46,941 nucleotides of DNA from Anabaena sp. UHCC 0187 (GCF_009712035.1 NZ_VILB01000032.1:1-46941); one strand, 5' to 3'; counted from the first letter of the stretch, positions 9,433 through 21,049 are shown. Notes: generated by a model from the letters alone, not told the origin. Translations and numbers: made by a program.

Positions 9433-9510
9433 AAGTAGGTTGGGTTGACGCAAGGAAACCCAACATTATCAATATCGTTGGGTTGCGCTGTCGCTTAACC
9501 CAACCTACTT
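9433..9510. repeat. 78-bp element with 14-bp perfect inverted termini
   Basis: AAGTAGGTTGGGTT (9433-9446) is the exact reverse complement of AACCCAACCTACTT (9497-9510). Two smaller GTTGGGTT/AACCCAAC hairpins lie within. It sits between the petL stop and the bioB stop, so it could serve as a bidirectional transcript-end hairpin. Partial relatives are at 13-38 and 34384-34412. Confidence 0.9.
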
Positions 9511-9513
9511 TTG

Positions 9514-10515
9514 TTATATCATCACTGGAGTTGGTGTTTTTTCCTGCTTTTGGAATGGGGGACGCATTTCCAAACCCAGCAAATTCAACATTTCTTTATC
9601 TGCATCATAATCAGGACAGGGAGTAGTCACCGTCAACATTTTGTTATCATCGCTGGAGAAGATGGAATTTGCACCAGCCATAAAGCATAAAGCTTGTTCT
9701 ACCTGGGAAAGTCTCGCCCTACCTGCGCTTAATCGCACGTCAGATTTAGGCATAATAATTCTAGCAGTTGCAATCATCCGCACCACATCCCAAATGGGGA
9801 CATCGGGTTGATTTTCTAAAGGTGTACCGGGAACTTGGGAAAGAATATTAATGGGTACAGATTCGGGGTGGGGTTGTAAATTTGAGAGAGTATGTAACAT
9901 TCCTACCCGATCTGCGACATTTTCTCCTAAACCGAGAATACCGCCCGAACATACGGTAACATTAGTTTGGCGAACATTGGCAATGGTATTCAGGCGATCG
10001 TCATAGGTTCGAGTTGTAATTACGGTGCTGTAGTGTTCCCGTGAGGTGTCGAGATTATGGTTATAAGCATATAATCCCGCATCCTCTAACCGCTTTGCCT
10101 GGTTTTCTGTCAACATTCCCAAGGTACAGCATACTTCTAAACCCATGTCGGTTACGTCCTTAACCATATCCAGGACTTCCTCAAATTGGGAATTATCCCG
10201 AACTTCTCGCCAAGCAGCACCCATACAAACCCGACTCACACCGCTTTCTTTGGCTGTTTTAGCAATATTCATCACTGTTGCTTTTTCTAACAGTGCTTCG
10301 GGTTTTACCTCGGTTTTGTAGCGAGAAGATTGAGCGCAGTAACCGCAATCTTCTGGACAAGCACCGGTTTTAATGGAGATAAGTTTACAAACTTGTATTT
10401 GTTCGGGTTTGTGATATTGACGATGCACAGTAGCAGCTTGATAAATTAGCTCTAGAAATGGTGTATTATATATCGTCAATATCTCTGTTGGTTGCCAATC
10501 GTAGCGTATTCCCAC
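9514..10515 (-). CDS. bioB: Biotin synthase
   Basis: Radical-SAM enzyme inserting sulphur into dethiobiotin, the last biotin step. The [4Fe-4S] motif is CPEDCGYC within [18 protein letters not shown]. Later landmarks are [21 protein letters not shown] and the Arg of LSAGRARLS, the [2Fe-2S] ligand in BioB. 333 residues, normal. ATG 10515. No other bio gene is adjacent; it is divergent from the GNAT gene. Confidence 0.96.
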   Translation of the reverse strand: MGIRYDWQPTEILTIYNTPFLELIYQAATVHRQYHKPEQIQVCKLISIKTGACPEDCGYCAQSSRYKTEVKPEALLEKATVMNIAKTAKESGVSRVCMGAAWREVRDNSQFEEVLDMVKDVTDMGLEVCCTLGMLTENQAKRLEDAGLYAYNHNLDTSREHYSTVITTRTYDDRLNTIANVRQTNVTVCSGGILGLGENVADRVGMLHTLSNLQPHPESVPINILSQVPGTPLENQPDVPIWDVVRMIATARIIMPKSDVRLSAGRARLSQVEQALCFMAGANSIFSSDDNKMLTVTTPCPDYDADKEMLNLLGLEMRPPFQKQEKTPTPVMI

Positions 10516-10599
10516 TGTTATGATCCTTTTTGCAGTCTTTTGGATTAATGTTCAAATTAGTATAGCTGATACAAAATATTTAAATTTAAGTATGAGTAT

Positions 10600-11172
10600 A
10601 TGACATCAGAGCCACCAATTCTGACAAGCGATCGCCTAATATTAAGAATGGCAGTGATGGAGGATATTCCCTATATACTCAAATATTTTACTGAAAATAA
10701 AGAATATCTCACACCATTTTATCCCAAATGGGATGAAAATTTTTTTACCGAAGAATATTGGGAATATCAAGTAGAAACCAGTTTCTGGGAATTTGTTAAC
10801 AATTATTCATTAAAACTATTTATTTATCGGAAACACCAGCCTAGAAAAGTCCTGGGAACTGCTAATTTTAGCAACTTTGTGCATAGTGCTGCTCAATTTT
10901 GTCAATTAGGATACAGTTTAGCAGAATCAGCCCAAGGTTATGGTTACATGACAGAAGCCTTATCTATTTCCACTGAGTATGTTTTTCAAGAATTAAATCT
11001 GCACCGCATTATGGCTAATTATATGCCCCATAATCGCCGCAGTGGTAATGTTCTTAAAAGGGCTGGTTTTGTAGTCGAAGGATATGCTAGAGATTATTTA
11101 ATGATTAATGGTAAATGGGAAGATCATATTTTCACAAGTTTGACAAATCCCCACTGGCGATCGCATTTATAA
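10600..11172 (+). CDS. GNAT acetyltransferase, RimJ/RimL-like
   Basis: 190 residues with the N-acetyltransferase fold. It opens LTSDRLILRMAVMEDIPYIL, the usual RimJ/RimL start, followed by QLGYSLAESAQGYGYMTEAL, which contains the acetyl-CoA loop (Q-x-x-G-x-G/Y type). It ends in LHRIMANYMPHNRRSGNVLKRAGFVVEGYARDY. It probably acetylates a protein or small amine, but the substrate cannot be told. It starts at ATG 10600, divergent from bioB, and is followed by the palindromic repeat at 11179. Confidence 0.88.
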   Translation: MTSEPPILTSDRLILRMAVMEDIPYILKYFTENKEYLTPFYPKWDENFFTEEYWEYQVETSFWEFVNNYSLKLFIYRKHQPRKVLGTANFSNFVHSAAQFCQLGYSLAESAQGYGYMTEALSISTEYVFQELNLHRIMANYMPHNRRSGNVLKRAGFVVEGYARDYLMINGKWEDHIFTSLTNPHWRSHL

Positions 11173-11178
11173 TACCTC

Positions 11179-11211
11179 AGATCCCCGATTTCTCCAATAA
11201 GTAGGGAATCT
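11179..11211. repeat. AGATCCCC palindromic repeat, copy 1
   Basis: A 33-bp imperfect palindrome, AGATCCCC...GGGAATCT, just after the GNAT stop. It is the same family and length as 12090-12122. The position suggests a transcript-end hairpin. Confidence 0.65.
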
Positions 11212-11236
11212 AAAGATAATTATGGAGAAATAAATT

Positions 11237-12091
11237 ATGTCATTATATAATCATCGCGTGGCTATTTTGGCGACAATGCACAATAAAGAAAAGGTAATTT
11301 CTCCTTTGTTGAAAGAACATTTAGGAATTAATTTGATAGTTCCTCAAGACTTAAATACTGATATTTTTGGGACTTTTACTAGAGAAATTAAACGTCCAGA
11401 CACACAAATTATTACTGCTAGGTTAAAAGCTAAAAAAGCCTTGAAAATGTATGATGAAAAAATAGCACTCGCTAGTGAAGGAAGTTTTGCACCTCACCCC
11501 CTAATCCCCTATATTTATGCTAACCGAGAAATAATTATTTTTCTGGATCAAGAAAATGATTTAGAAATTATTGGTGAAATATTTTCCACAGAAACTAATT
11601 TTAATCATCAAACTATATCTAGTTTAGAAGAAGCTGAAGAATTTGGAACAAAGGTTGGTTTTCCTAAACATGGTTTAGTAATTTCACTTGATAATATATT
11701 TACAGGGAAAACAGAATTTATTAAAGGTATTACCAGCCAGGAAACTCTGATAAATTCAGTAGAAATTGCTATAAAAAACACAAATGGTAATAAATTTAAT
11801 ATAGAAACAGATATGAGAGCAATGTATAATCCTACCAGAATGAAAAATATTGCCCTTACTACCCAAGACTTAATTAATAAAATTAATAGTTTATGTCCCC
11901 AATGTAATACTCCTGGTTTTATGATTAATCAAAAAATACCTGGATTACCTTGTAAACTTTGTCATCAGCCAACTTCATTAATTAAAGCAGTAATTTTTCA
12001 ATGTCAAAAATGCGGTTTTACCCAACAACAATTATTTCCTAACAATCAAGAATTTGCTGATCCTAGTTTATGTGAATATTGTAATCCTTAG
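11237..12091 (+). CDS. DUF6671-type protein with C-terminal double zinc ribbon
   Basis: 284 residues. The N-terminal ~210 residues (VAILATMHNKEKVISPLLKEHLGI, then ETDMRAMYNPTRM) resemble the DUF6671 family, which has no assigned function. The C-terminus carries four CxxC pairs (CPQC, CKLC, CQKC, CEYC) over about 65 residues, forming two probable zinc ribbons. A nucleic-acid or protein-binding role is inferred only from the ribbons. ATG 11237 follows GGAG. It is flanked on both sides by the AGATCCCC palindrome, whose second copy overlaps the stop codon. Confidence 0.75.
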   Translation: MSLYNHRVAILATMHNKEKVISPLLKEHLGINLIVPQDLNTDIFGTFTREIKRPDTQIITARLKAKKALKMYDEKIALASEGSFAPHPLIPYIYANREIIIFLDQENDLEIIGEIFSTETNFNHQTISSLEEAEEFGTKVGFPKHGLVISLDNIFTGKTEFIKGITSQETLINSVEIAIKNTNGNKFNIETDMRAMYNPTRMKNIALTTQDLINKINSLCPQCNTPGFMINQKIPGLPCKLCHQPTSLIKAVIFQCQKCGFTQQQLFPNNQEFADPSLCEYCNP

Positions 12092-12122
12092 ATCCCCGAC
12101 TTCTTGAAGAATTCTGGAATCT
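12090..12122. repeat. AGATCCCC palindromic repeat, copy 2
   Basis: 33-bp imperfect palindrome running from the last bases of the DUF6671 stop codon. It has GACTTCTTGAAGAATTC at its centre. Probable transcript-end hairpin. Further on (about 12171-12205) is a GCGCAGCGTGGCGTTAGCC motif, another common cyanobacterial dispersed sequence. Confidence 0.65.
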
Positions 12123-12294
12123 ATTTTATTTTTTATTGATCATTCTCAAGAAGATATATAATTTTTATAAGCTCGTGATAGCGCAGCGTGGCGTTAGCCA
12201 TTTCTGACAATTTAACTAGCAACTTACGTTAAATTAGCAAGATGGTGAGCTTTTTTGTCTATCATTAAATAAATATCAATTAAGCGTAATTTTT

Positions 12295-13752
12295 ATGACT
12301 CTGGATGAAACTCCCAATCATACTCATGCTACTAATCCCTTACTTACCCTCAACTATGAACCAGCTATAGAGTCTCTAGGTAATGATTACTATGATCAAG
12401 TTGTCGCAGAAGAATTTCCCCAACATATTTTGCGTTGGCGCAATGATGCACTATTACCACGCTTAGGAGTTGATCCTCAAGTAGTTAAAGACGAAGATTT
12501 TATTAACGCTTTTGGTAAATTTGAGGGACGAGAACCCCTGTTAGCCCTACGTTATCACGGTTATCAATTTGGACAATATAACTCCCAATTAGGTGACGGT
12601 AGAGGCTTTCTCTATGGACAAGTGCGGGGTATTGATGGGGAATTATACGATTTTGGCACAAAAGGTTCGGGAAGAACCCCCTACTCTCGCGGTGGTGACG
12701 GAATGTTAACCCTTAAAGGGGGAGTGCGGGAAGTTCTCGCCGCTGAAGCACTTCATCGTTTAGGTGTTCGCACTTCTCGCTGTTTGAGCATGATTGAAAC
12801 GGGTTTAGGCTTGTGGCGCGGTGATGAACCTTCTCCAACTCGTTCTTCCGTCATGATTCGCATGAGTAAATCTCATATTCGTTTTGGTACTTTTGAACGA
12901 TTAAACTATTTTAAACGTCCTGATTTAACGCAAAAACTGTTAGATCATGTCATTGAACAGTATTATCCTCATTTACAGACGGAAAATGATAGATATGCTT
13001 TATTTTATGCCGAATTAGTGCAGCGCGTCGCTGAATTAGTGGCTCAATGGATGGCAGCGGGTTTTTGTCATGCAGTTCTGAATACTGATAATATGTCAAT
13101 TACTGGAGAAAGTTTTGACTATGGACCCTATGCCTTTATTCCTACTTATGATCTCCAGTTTACGGCGGCATATTTTGATCATTATAAACGTTATTGTTAT
13201 AGTCAACAACCAGGGATTTGCAAGTTGAATTTAGAACTTTTGCAAGAACCCTTAAAGCCGATAATTCATCAAGGTGATTTGGATGTTGCTTTATCTAAGT
13301 TTGCTGAATATTATCAAGCTGAATATCGCGCCTTGATGTTGAAAAAATTGGGTTTTGCAGATTTACAATTAGAGGAAGCTAATGAATTTTTGCGGTTAAC
13401 TATTACCTTTTTACATGATAGTCAAGTTGGTTATCATCAATTCTTTGCTGATATAGCTGCTACCTTTTCTAGTAAATGGCGAGATGATCCAGCTTTAGTA
13501 ATGGATGGTTCAGAAATTATTCCAGCTTTAGGGAAATCAGCAACTTTCGATAATTGGTGTTTCCTCTATCATCAAATCCTCAATCATTTTGATCTTGATC
13601 AAATGGATAAAATCGCTAAAACTCTCACTGAATCTAATCCCAAAACAGCGTTATTAAGACCTGTAATTGAATCTGTTTGGGAATCAATATCTGAAAATGA
13701 TAATTGGCAACCTTTTTATGATTTAGTAGAAATACTAAAAACAGGAAAATAA
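12295..13752 (+). CDS. selO: Protein adenylyltransferase SelO (YdiU/UPF0061)
   Basis: A kinase-fold enzyme that AMPylates Ser/Thr/Tyr of target proteins, linked to redox stress. Family motifs are [23 protein letters not shown] (flipped nucleotide pocket), [18 protein letters not shown], and [19 protein letters not shown] with the metal-binding Asn/Asp. 485 residues. The chain ends at about LVEILKTGK, without the Cys-rich C-terminal tail that carries the redox Cys/Sec in other SelO proteins. ATG 12295. It stands alone; no partner is visible. Confidence 0.92.
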   Translation: MTLDETPNHTHATNPLLTLNYEPAIESLGNDYYDQVVAEEFPQHILRWRNDALLPRLGVDPQVVKDEDFINAFGKFEGREPLLALRYHGYQFGQYNSQLGDGRGFLYGQVRGIDGELYDFGTKGSGRTPYSRGGDGMLTLKGGVREVLAAEALHRLGVRTSRCLSMIETGLGLWRGDEPSPTRSSVMIRMSKSHIRFGTFERLNYFKRPDLTQKLLDHVIEQYYPHLQTENDRYALFYAELVQRVAELVAQWMAAGFCHAVLNTDNMSITGESFDYGPYAFIPTYDLQFTAAYFDHYKRYCYSQQPGICKLNLELLQEPLKPIIHQGDLDVALSKFAEYYQAEYRALMLKKLGFADLQLEEANEFLRLTITFLHDSQVGYHQFFADIAATFSSKWRDDPALVMDGSEIIPALGKSATFDNWCFLYHQILNHFDLDQMDKIAKTLTESNPKTALLRPVIESVWESISENDNWQPFYDLVEILKTGK

Positions 13753-14067
13753 TTTCCATATTCAGGGATGTATTTAGATTCTGAATTTCTGCAAGGATAC
13801 TACTCAAGAATAGGGAGTCAGAATCGGAAAAAACCAGGTTGAAAATTAAGAAAGCAATGGTAAGCGGTTCAGCTATCAGTAGTCAGTCAAGAACAGGAAG
13901 TGTTTATTTTCTTTAATTTACACTCAGATAATTAGTTTTAATTCCCTGTATTTCAGCCTTGAAAGCTGATAGCTGACGGCTTATATTATAATTACTGAAG
14001 GTACAATCTCTCAAATTCTCAAGAGAAAACTGATAATATCAATATATTAGTTGGTGAGATAAAAATT
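13753..14067. other. Intergenic region holding a TIR element
   Basis: A 315-bp gap with no gene that I can support. Its main content is the 123-bp inverted-repeat element at 13861-13983. The remainder is AT-rich and includes the leader of the next gene. Confidence 0.6.
13861..13983. repeat. 123-bp element with ~20-bp inverted termini (MITE-like)
   Basis: The left end reads TAAGCGGTTCAGCTATCAG and the right end, on the reverse strand, TAAGCCGTCAGCTATCAG; they match apart from one shifted base. TCAGCTATCAG (13869-13879) and CTGATAGCTGA (13966-13976) are exact. There is no coding sequence inside and no clear target duplication. Confidence 0.6.
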
Positions 14068-14469
14068 ATGTCAACAATGAAAGTTGAAGTACAATTTTCT
14101 TCAGAAGATTTACTTAAAGCTGTTGGACAATTAAGCCAATCAGATTTAAGGAAGTTTATTTCTCAAGCTATTGCGATACAAGCACAACGGACAACTTCCA
14201 GTTTGATGCAACGGGAGTCAGAATTATTATTAAAAATTAATCAAGGTATACCGTTAGATATTCAGCAATATTACCACGATTTAATAGCTAAAAGAGATGC
14301 AGAAATTCTCACAAATGATGAATATAGAGAATTATTAGGATTAACTGAACAGATTGAAAAACAGCAAGTACAACAGATTGAATATTTAGCGGAGTTAGCA
14401 AGTTTAAAAGGAATTGCTTTGAATACATTGATGGAAAATTTGGGTATTCAGACGCAAAGTTATGTCTGA
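14068..14469 (+). CDS. Small helical protein paired with an HNH nuclease
   Basis: 133 residues, soluble and predicted almost all-helical, with a coiled-coil-like stretch about 65-110 (LIAKRDAEILTNDEYRELLGLTEQIEKQQVQQ). I recall similar proteins next to HNH nucleases in other cyanobacteria but know no assigned function. Its last codons overlap the HNH start by 8 nt (ATGTCTGA), so the two are translationally coupled. By position it could be a partner, regulator or antitoxin of the nuclease; this is inference. ATG 14068. Confidence 0.75.
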   Translation: MSTMKVEVQFSSEDLLKAVGQLSQSDLRKFISQAIAIQAQRTTSSLMQRESELLLKINQGIPLDIQQYYHDLIAKRDAEILTNDEYRELLGLTEQIEKQQVQQIEYLAELASLKGIALNTLMENLGIQTQSYV

Positions 14470-14818
14470 AAAAAGAGTAACAGCGCAACAGAAGAAAGCT
14501 GTTTTTGAACGCGCAAACGGATGTTGTGAATATTGTCGAAGTCAAGCGCGTTTTGCTATGCAACCTTTTTCAATTGAACATATTATTCCTAGAAGCCAAG
14601 GTGGAAATACAAGTTTGGATAATTTGGCTTTGTCTTGTCAGGGTTGCAATAATCATAAGTATAACAAAACTGAAGGAATTGATCTGATCAGTGGTAATGT
14701 TGTCTCTATTTACCATCCACGTCAACAGCAATGGAATAAACATTTTGCTTGGAATGATGATTTTACTATAGTTATAGGCTTGACTCCTACAGGACGTGCT
14801 ACGGTGGAAACACTATAA
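14462..14818 (+). CDS. HNH endonuclease, C-terminally truncated by a stop codon
   Basis: 118 residues. The zinc-binding pairs are CEYC (C22, C25) and CQGC (C59, C62), which frame the HNH core IEHIIPRSQGGNTSLDNLALSCQGCNNHK with H40 as the likely catalytic base. HNH domains cut DNA with a single metal ion. After the stop at 14816-14818 the same frame continues for 25 codons with the typical C-terminus of this family (NREGVVNLRRVLYAIGEHPP), so the gene looks shortened by one nonsense change. The catalytic core is intact and activity may persist. It overlaps the preceding gene by 8 nt. Confidence 0.85.
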   Translation: MSEKRVTAQQKKAVFERANGCCEYCRSQARFAMQPFSIEHIIPRSQGGNTSLDNLALSCQGCNNHKYNKTEGIDLISGNVVSIYHPRQQQWNKHFAWNDDFTIVIGLTPTGRATVETL

Positions 14819-14896
14819 TTAAACCGCGAGGGTGTAGTTAATTTGCGTCGTGTGTTGTATGCAATAGGTGAACATCCTCCGGCTGAAGTGAAATAA
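14819..14896 (+). pseudogene. Detached C-terminal segment of the HNH gene
   Basis: In frame with 14462-14818 and beginning directly after its TAA. It reads LNREGVVNLRRVLYAIGEHP and then PAEVK before a TAA at 14894. It has no start codon of its own. It would be restored by reading through, or reverting, one stop codon. Confidence 0.7.
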
Positions 14897-14991
14897 TTTG
14901 CTCAAGTCAATGAATTGGAACTCCCAATTTATACGGTTTTGAGTGTAAAATAAATTTTGTTACATACAAGATAGTAATCAACTTGATATAT

Positions 14992-15459
14992 ATGAAGACT
15001 CGGTTTTTGCCTTTTCTTGCTGCTATTAGTATTTTTACAGGAAATAACTCTGCTTATGCAGAATATATAGGTGCATCAAATATAGCCGAGATGACAGATA
15101 GAGTCTATTACATAACAGTACAAGGTAAAAACTCAGAATTAGCAGCAAATAAAGGTGGGATATTAACATGGACAGACGTAGCTTTTGCTACTGGAATATC
15201 TGCTGTTAGTTTTAAATGTGCTGAAAAAAATTTACCGTCTGACACTTCTTTTTATATATTATATGTAATAGGTAAACGTGATGGATGGTGGCAAGTTAAT
15301 TGTGGTTATAGCTATAAGATATCAAGTGAATTTGGAAAAGATTATGATGCTGTACTAATGTTACTTAATCAAGAAGGACGTAAAGAGTTTTTACATCCTT
15401 TATTAATTACTACTAAACAGCAATCTCAGAAGTTTCAACAAATCAGAAAAAAATTATAG
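14992..15459 (+). CDS. Small secreted protein of unknown function
   Basis: About 155 residues with a signal peptide (MKTRFLPFLAAISIFTGNNSAYAEY, cleavage after AYA). The mature part has two Cys (AVSFKCAEKN and WWQVNCGYS) that could form a disulphide. I do not recognise the family. The frame opens at a TTG (14983), but ATG 14992 gives a standard signal peptide. No clear Shine-Dalgarno. It is convergent with nagZ. Confidence 0.65.
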   Translation: MKTRFLPFLAAISIFTGNNSAYAEYIGASNIAEMTDRVYYITVQGKNSELAANKGGILTWTDVAFATGISAVSFKCAEKNLPSDTSFYILYVIGKRDGWWQVNCGYSYKISSEFGKDYDAVLMLLNQEGRKEFLHPLLITTKQQSQKFQQIRKKL

Positions 15460-15475
15460 ACAAAAGAAATTCCCC

Positions 15476-16561
15476 TCACCAACAACAACTAATAGCCAAT
15501 TCCGCATTCTTCACTAACGTCTCCTTATCAAGACTCGAAACCGGATATTGAGGAGTTACCCGCAATAATCTTTCCACCCTCTCCCGCGCAGCTTCTACAA
15601 CTGCTATATCTAAACTACCATTATTCAAACTAGCAGAAAAATCTTCAGCTATTTTATATGTCCGTTCTAAAGAAGAAGAATTGATATTGCGAGAAACTAT
15701 AAATAAATCACAACCAGCATAAAAAGCCCGTGCAACCGTTCCTGATTGCATAAACATTTCCGAGACAGCCTTCATATCTAAATCATCAGAAACTATCACA
15801 CCTTCAAAACCTAAATCTTTCCGCAAAATATCATTTAAAATGATTTTAGATAAAGTTGCCGGCACTTCTGGATCAATTTGTGGAAACAAAATATGCGCCG
15901 TCATAATTAACGGAATTTTGTCCTGAATCAAAGTTTGAAAAGGAATCAATTCCCGGTTTCGCAAATCTGCTAAACTTAAATTTAATATTGGTAATTCCAA
16001 ATGGGAATCTGTGCTAGTATCTCCATGACCAGGAAAGTGTTTAGCAGAACCTAAAATGCCCTCTTCCCGCAATCCTCGGTAATATTCCCGCACACCTTCA
16101 CTAGCGGTTTCCGGGGTAATTCCAAACGCACGGGGGCCAATAATCGGGTTTTGAGGATTTGAGAAAATATCCGCAACCGGGGCCCAGGAAAGATTAATTC
16201 CCAGAGATTTTAATTCTAAAGCTGTGGCTTTTGCGACTTCATAAGCATGAGACTGCAATAAATAAGCATGAGGAAAACGGGTAATTGGTAAAGGAGTCCG
16301 CACAACTCGCCCACCTTCATGATCTAAAGTAGTAAATATGCGATCGCGTTCAGAATATTGACGAACTTCGTCAACGAGGTTTTTAAACTGTTCTAACCAA
16401 ACTGGGTATGGTACACCATCGAGGAAGTTTTTCGCAAAAAAGATGACACCAATGGGTTTTAACTCATTTAACGCCCGTTTATCATCATCATTTAAACTTG
16501 TGCCAGAAATACCCAAAATAAGATGATTACCAAAGCTTTGTGATGATGGAGATATTGACAT
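15476..16561 (-). CDS. nagZ: Glycoside hydrolase family 3, beta-N-acetylhexosaminidase NagZ
   Basis: Removes terminal GlcNAc from peptidoglycan fragments during wall recycling. The GH3 signature is KHFPGHGDTSTDSH (about 174-187), whose Asp/His pair is the NagZ general acid/base. The nucleophile Asp lies in VSDDLDM (about 258-263). ILGISG and GVIFFAKN at the N-terminus are typical. 361 residues. ATG 16561. It lies downstream of rlpA on the same strand, across a repeat-filled 160-bp gap. Confidence 0.93.
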   Translation of the reverse strand: MSISPSSQSFGNHLILGISGTSLNDDDKRALNELKPIGVIFFAKNFLDGVPYPVWLEQFKNLVDEVRQYSERDRIFTTLDHEGGRVVRTPLPITRFPHAYLLQSHAYEVAKATALELKSLGINLSWAPVADIFSNPQNPIIGPRAFGITPETASEGVREYYRGLREEGILGSAKHFPGHGDTSTDSHLELPILNLSLADLRNRELIPFQTLIQDKIPLIMTAHILFPQIDPEVPATLSKIILNDILRKDLGFEGVIVSDDLDMKAVSEMFMQSGTVARAFYAGCDLFIVSRNINSSSLERTYKIAEDFSASLNNGSLDIAVVEAARERVERLLRVTPQYPVSSLDKETLVKNAELAISCCW

Positions 16562-16608
16562 ATATAGAGAGAGATAACGATCCTAAATAAAATGTATATT
16601 GCTAATAA

Positions 16609-16702
16609 ACGGCATACGCCAACGAGTAACGTACCATATGCCGTAGGCATAAATCTCTTTTTTCTCTTCCTCTGCGCCCTCTGCGCCTCTGCGGTTCGTT
16701 AA
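16609..16702. repeat. Two short repeats between rlpA and nagZ
   Basis: A 15-bp palindrome TATGCCGTAGGCATA (16637-16651) follows an ACGGCATACGCC segment of the same family. Next to it is a CTCTGCGCCCTCTGCGCCTC block (from about 16666), a variant of the repeats around adhC. Confidence 0.65.
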
Positions 16703-16723
16703 AGAATTTATCCTTCCAGCTTA

Positions 16724-17953
16724 CTAAAAATTAGAAACCAATAACTCACCTTTACTATGAGCCATGTCTTCAGTTTTTGGTTGAGATGGTTTCAAAGTCA
16801 TTTGTGGGGCATTTTGTTGTAAAATGACAGCCTGATAAGTTACGAGTCCAGTATGTTCACTACCCAGACAACGAGCCGCTGTTCGAGATAAATCCAGGCT
16901 TCTTGGTGAAATATAGGGACCACGATCATTAACCCTCACAATCACGGATTTTTTGTTTTCTAAATTTGTAACTTTTAGGAAAGTATTAAAAGGTAAAGAA
17001 CGATGGGCAACTGTCAGATCATCTTGATCATACCTCTCACCGTTTGCTGTTAAGCGACCATGAAAATAGCCACCATACCAAGAAGCTATACCAGTAAGTT
17101 TTCTCTTTGAGGACTGTAATCCATACATTTCCATTTGTCCTTGTACCAATGTAAGCGGTTTAGCGTGGAGGGCTATTCGTAAATTATTAGTCCATTCCAT
17201 TGCTAAGATATCACCGCTGCGACTAAGTTCATTGGAGAGTTTTTTGTCAATTGCAAATATTAACTGATTACCTATCATCAGGGAAGGAATGCCATCAACT
17301 AAACCTGGTTTTAGTTCTGTAGGCTGTACAGCTTGTGATTTAACTAATTGTTGCAAGCGTTTTTGCAAAGCATTAGCTGTAATTTGATCAGGTACTCTGG
17401 CAAAAAAGCTGTTATTAACCCATACTTCATAATTGTATGAATTACGCTTGACAATCAATACTGGTGAGTAATCATAACTCCCATTTGGCTCAACTGGATT
17501 GTTGATGACATTAAAGAAACCTTGCAGCGATCGCACAACGGTAGGAGGTGACAAATCTAGCTTAGGAACACTAACTTGAGTAAATGTCATCTGTCGAAAG
17601 TTAGTAACATTTTGCAAGTGAGGTTGTGCAGGTATATTTTCTGGCACAGATGCACAAAATTGTGTTTCTTTAGCCTCCAATGTTGTCGAAGGTGGAGGAG
17701 TAGAAGTATTTTGATTTGATGCTAATCCCCTATTTATCACCTCAGATTTGAAGGAATTTATTGACAGTAAGGTTTTTTGCCAATCACTTTTGTATTGTTT
17801 GGCAATGCTCAAAAATAGGTTTTGAGACTTGGCTAAACTGGCTGTAAATTCTGTTGGAGATCCGTTGGCTATTACACCCATTGGTAAATTCGCCGTCAAC
17901 ACCAAAGTCCCACCCGTAAAGGATGTCACCCATAGCATGACTGTTGATATCAT
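16724..17953 (-). CDS. rlpA: RlpA-like septal/wall lytic transglycosylase
   Basis: RlpA proteins cleave stem-peptide-free glycan strands in the envelope. 409 residues. The N-terminus is hydrophobic ([24 protein letters not shown]), a signal peptide or anchor. The middle ~250 residues are poorly conserved. The double-psi beta-barrel lies at about 290-385: [22 protein letters not shown], then [28 protein letters not shown] with the catalytic Asp region. Starts at ATG 17953. A CCTAGG inverted repeat lies 33-53 nt upstream. Confidence 0.88.
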   Translation of the reverse strand: MISTVMLWVTSFTGGTLVLTANLPMGVIANGSPTEFTASLAKSQNLFLSIAKQYKSDWQKTLLSINSFKSEVINRGLASNQNTSTPPPSTTLEAKETQFCASVPENIPAQPHLQNVTNFRQMTFTQVSVPKLDLSPPTVVRSLQGFFNVINNPVEPNGSYDYSPVLIVKRNSYNYEVWVNNSFFARVPDQITANALQKRLQQLVKSQAVQPTELKPGLVDGIPSLMIGNQLIFAIDKKLSNELSRSGDILAMEWTNNLRIALHAKPLTLVQGQMEMYGLQSSKRKLTGIASWYGGYFHGRLTANGERYDQDDLTVAHRSLPFNTFLKVTNLENKKSVIVRVNDRGPYISPRSLDLSRTAARCLGSEHTGLVTYQAVILQQNAPQMTLKPSQPKTEDMAHSKGELLVSNF

Positions 17954-17985
17954 AGTTTAATTATTCTCCGGGTAGATGCACAATG

Positions 17986-18006
17986 CCTAGGGAAATAATT
18001 CCTAGG
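17986..18006. promoter_or_regulatory. CCTAGG inverted repeat upstream of rlpA
   Basis: CCTAGGGAA (17986-17994) opposes TTCCTAGG (17999-18006). It lies 33-53 nt before the rlpA ATG, a position fitting an operator or a leader hairpin. Confidence 0.35.
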
Positions 18007-18476
18007 TTGAATAAAAAAGAGTTTTATCGAAAGACGCACAAATTTTTTTTGAATTACATGATCTCTATGAGATTTCAGATTTAATTATGATTAAACTATC
18101 TGGGATCATCATATACCTTAATGGGTATTTAAATAAATAAAAGTTTTAAATCTAGTTTTCAGGTATCACTAATATTTCGATTATTTTTGCTTATCAATGC
18201 CAATTTTTTTTGCTATTTACTTTACTTAAATACATATCTTGTCTACGTATTAATACTTGGGCAAAAAGCCAGTTTTTGTATTTATGACAAGCAATTACCA
18301 GAAAAGATACACGGATTTATGTTGAGTCATAAACTACACTAAATATTTTTCCACGGCAAAAAATTTGTGTTAATCACAGCATCAGGATTAGCGTAAATTA
18401 CATAGTCAGGGGGAGATATTCGGAATTTTTTGGGAAGCAATCAGACTTGAAGTGCCAAATGTAAAGGATTGCAACG

Positions 18477-18482
18477 TATAAT
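18477..18482 (+). promoter_or_regulatory. Candidate -10 box of crtP
   Basis: Perfect TATAAT 46 nt before the crtP ATG. No good -35 at 17-nt spacing (GCCAAA). Confidence 0.35.
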
Positions 18483-18528
18483 GAGAACGACAAAACAGTT
18501 AAGAAATATTGAAGAATAGTAGGTTTAA

Positions 18529-20884
<2,356 letters not shown>

Positions 20885-20885
20885 C

Positions 20886-21028
20886 TTGGTCAATGGTCAA
20901 TGGTCAATGGTCATTGGTCATTGGTCATTGGTCATTGGTCATTGGTCATTGGTCATTGGTTATTGGTTATTGGTTATTGGTTATTGGTTATTGGTCATTG
21001 GTTATTGGTTATTGGTTATTGGTCATTG
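20886..21028. repeat. STRR2-type heptamer array (about 20 units)
   Basis: Uninterrupted heptamers, mostly TGGTCAT and TGGTTAT with three TGGTCAA at the left end. It matches the TTGGTCA class of short tandemly repeated sequences of heterocystous cyanobacteria. It fills the gap between crtB and the tRNA-Ser promoter. Open frames across it are artefacts of the 7-bp period. Confidence 0.95.
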
Positions 21029-21049
21029 AATTTATTCAAAAAATAATGA

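Larger units (their letters stand above)
17954..18528. other. Long divergent intergenic region, rlpA / crtP
   Basis: 575 bp, AT-rich, with no frame that I believe codes. It holds the CCTAGG inverted repeat near rlpA and a TATAAT near crtP. The length suggests regulatory content for one or both genes, but I see no other recognisable motif. Confidence 0.6.

Noticed and set aside
9390-9626. 78-codon ORF overlapping petL and bioB
   Set aside because: Runs through the palindromic element and the antisense of bioB; petL in another frame is the real gene.
20886-21028. CRISPR array
   Set aside because: The repeats are 7 bp in direct tandem without spacers, so this is an STRR array.
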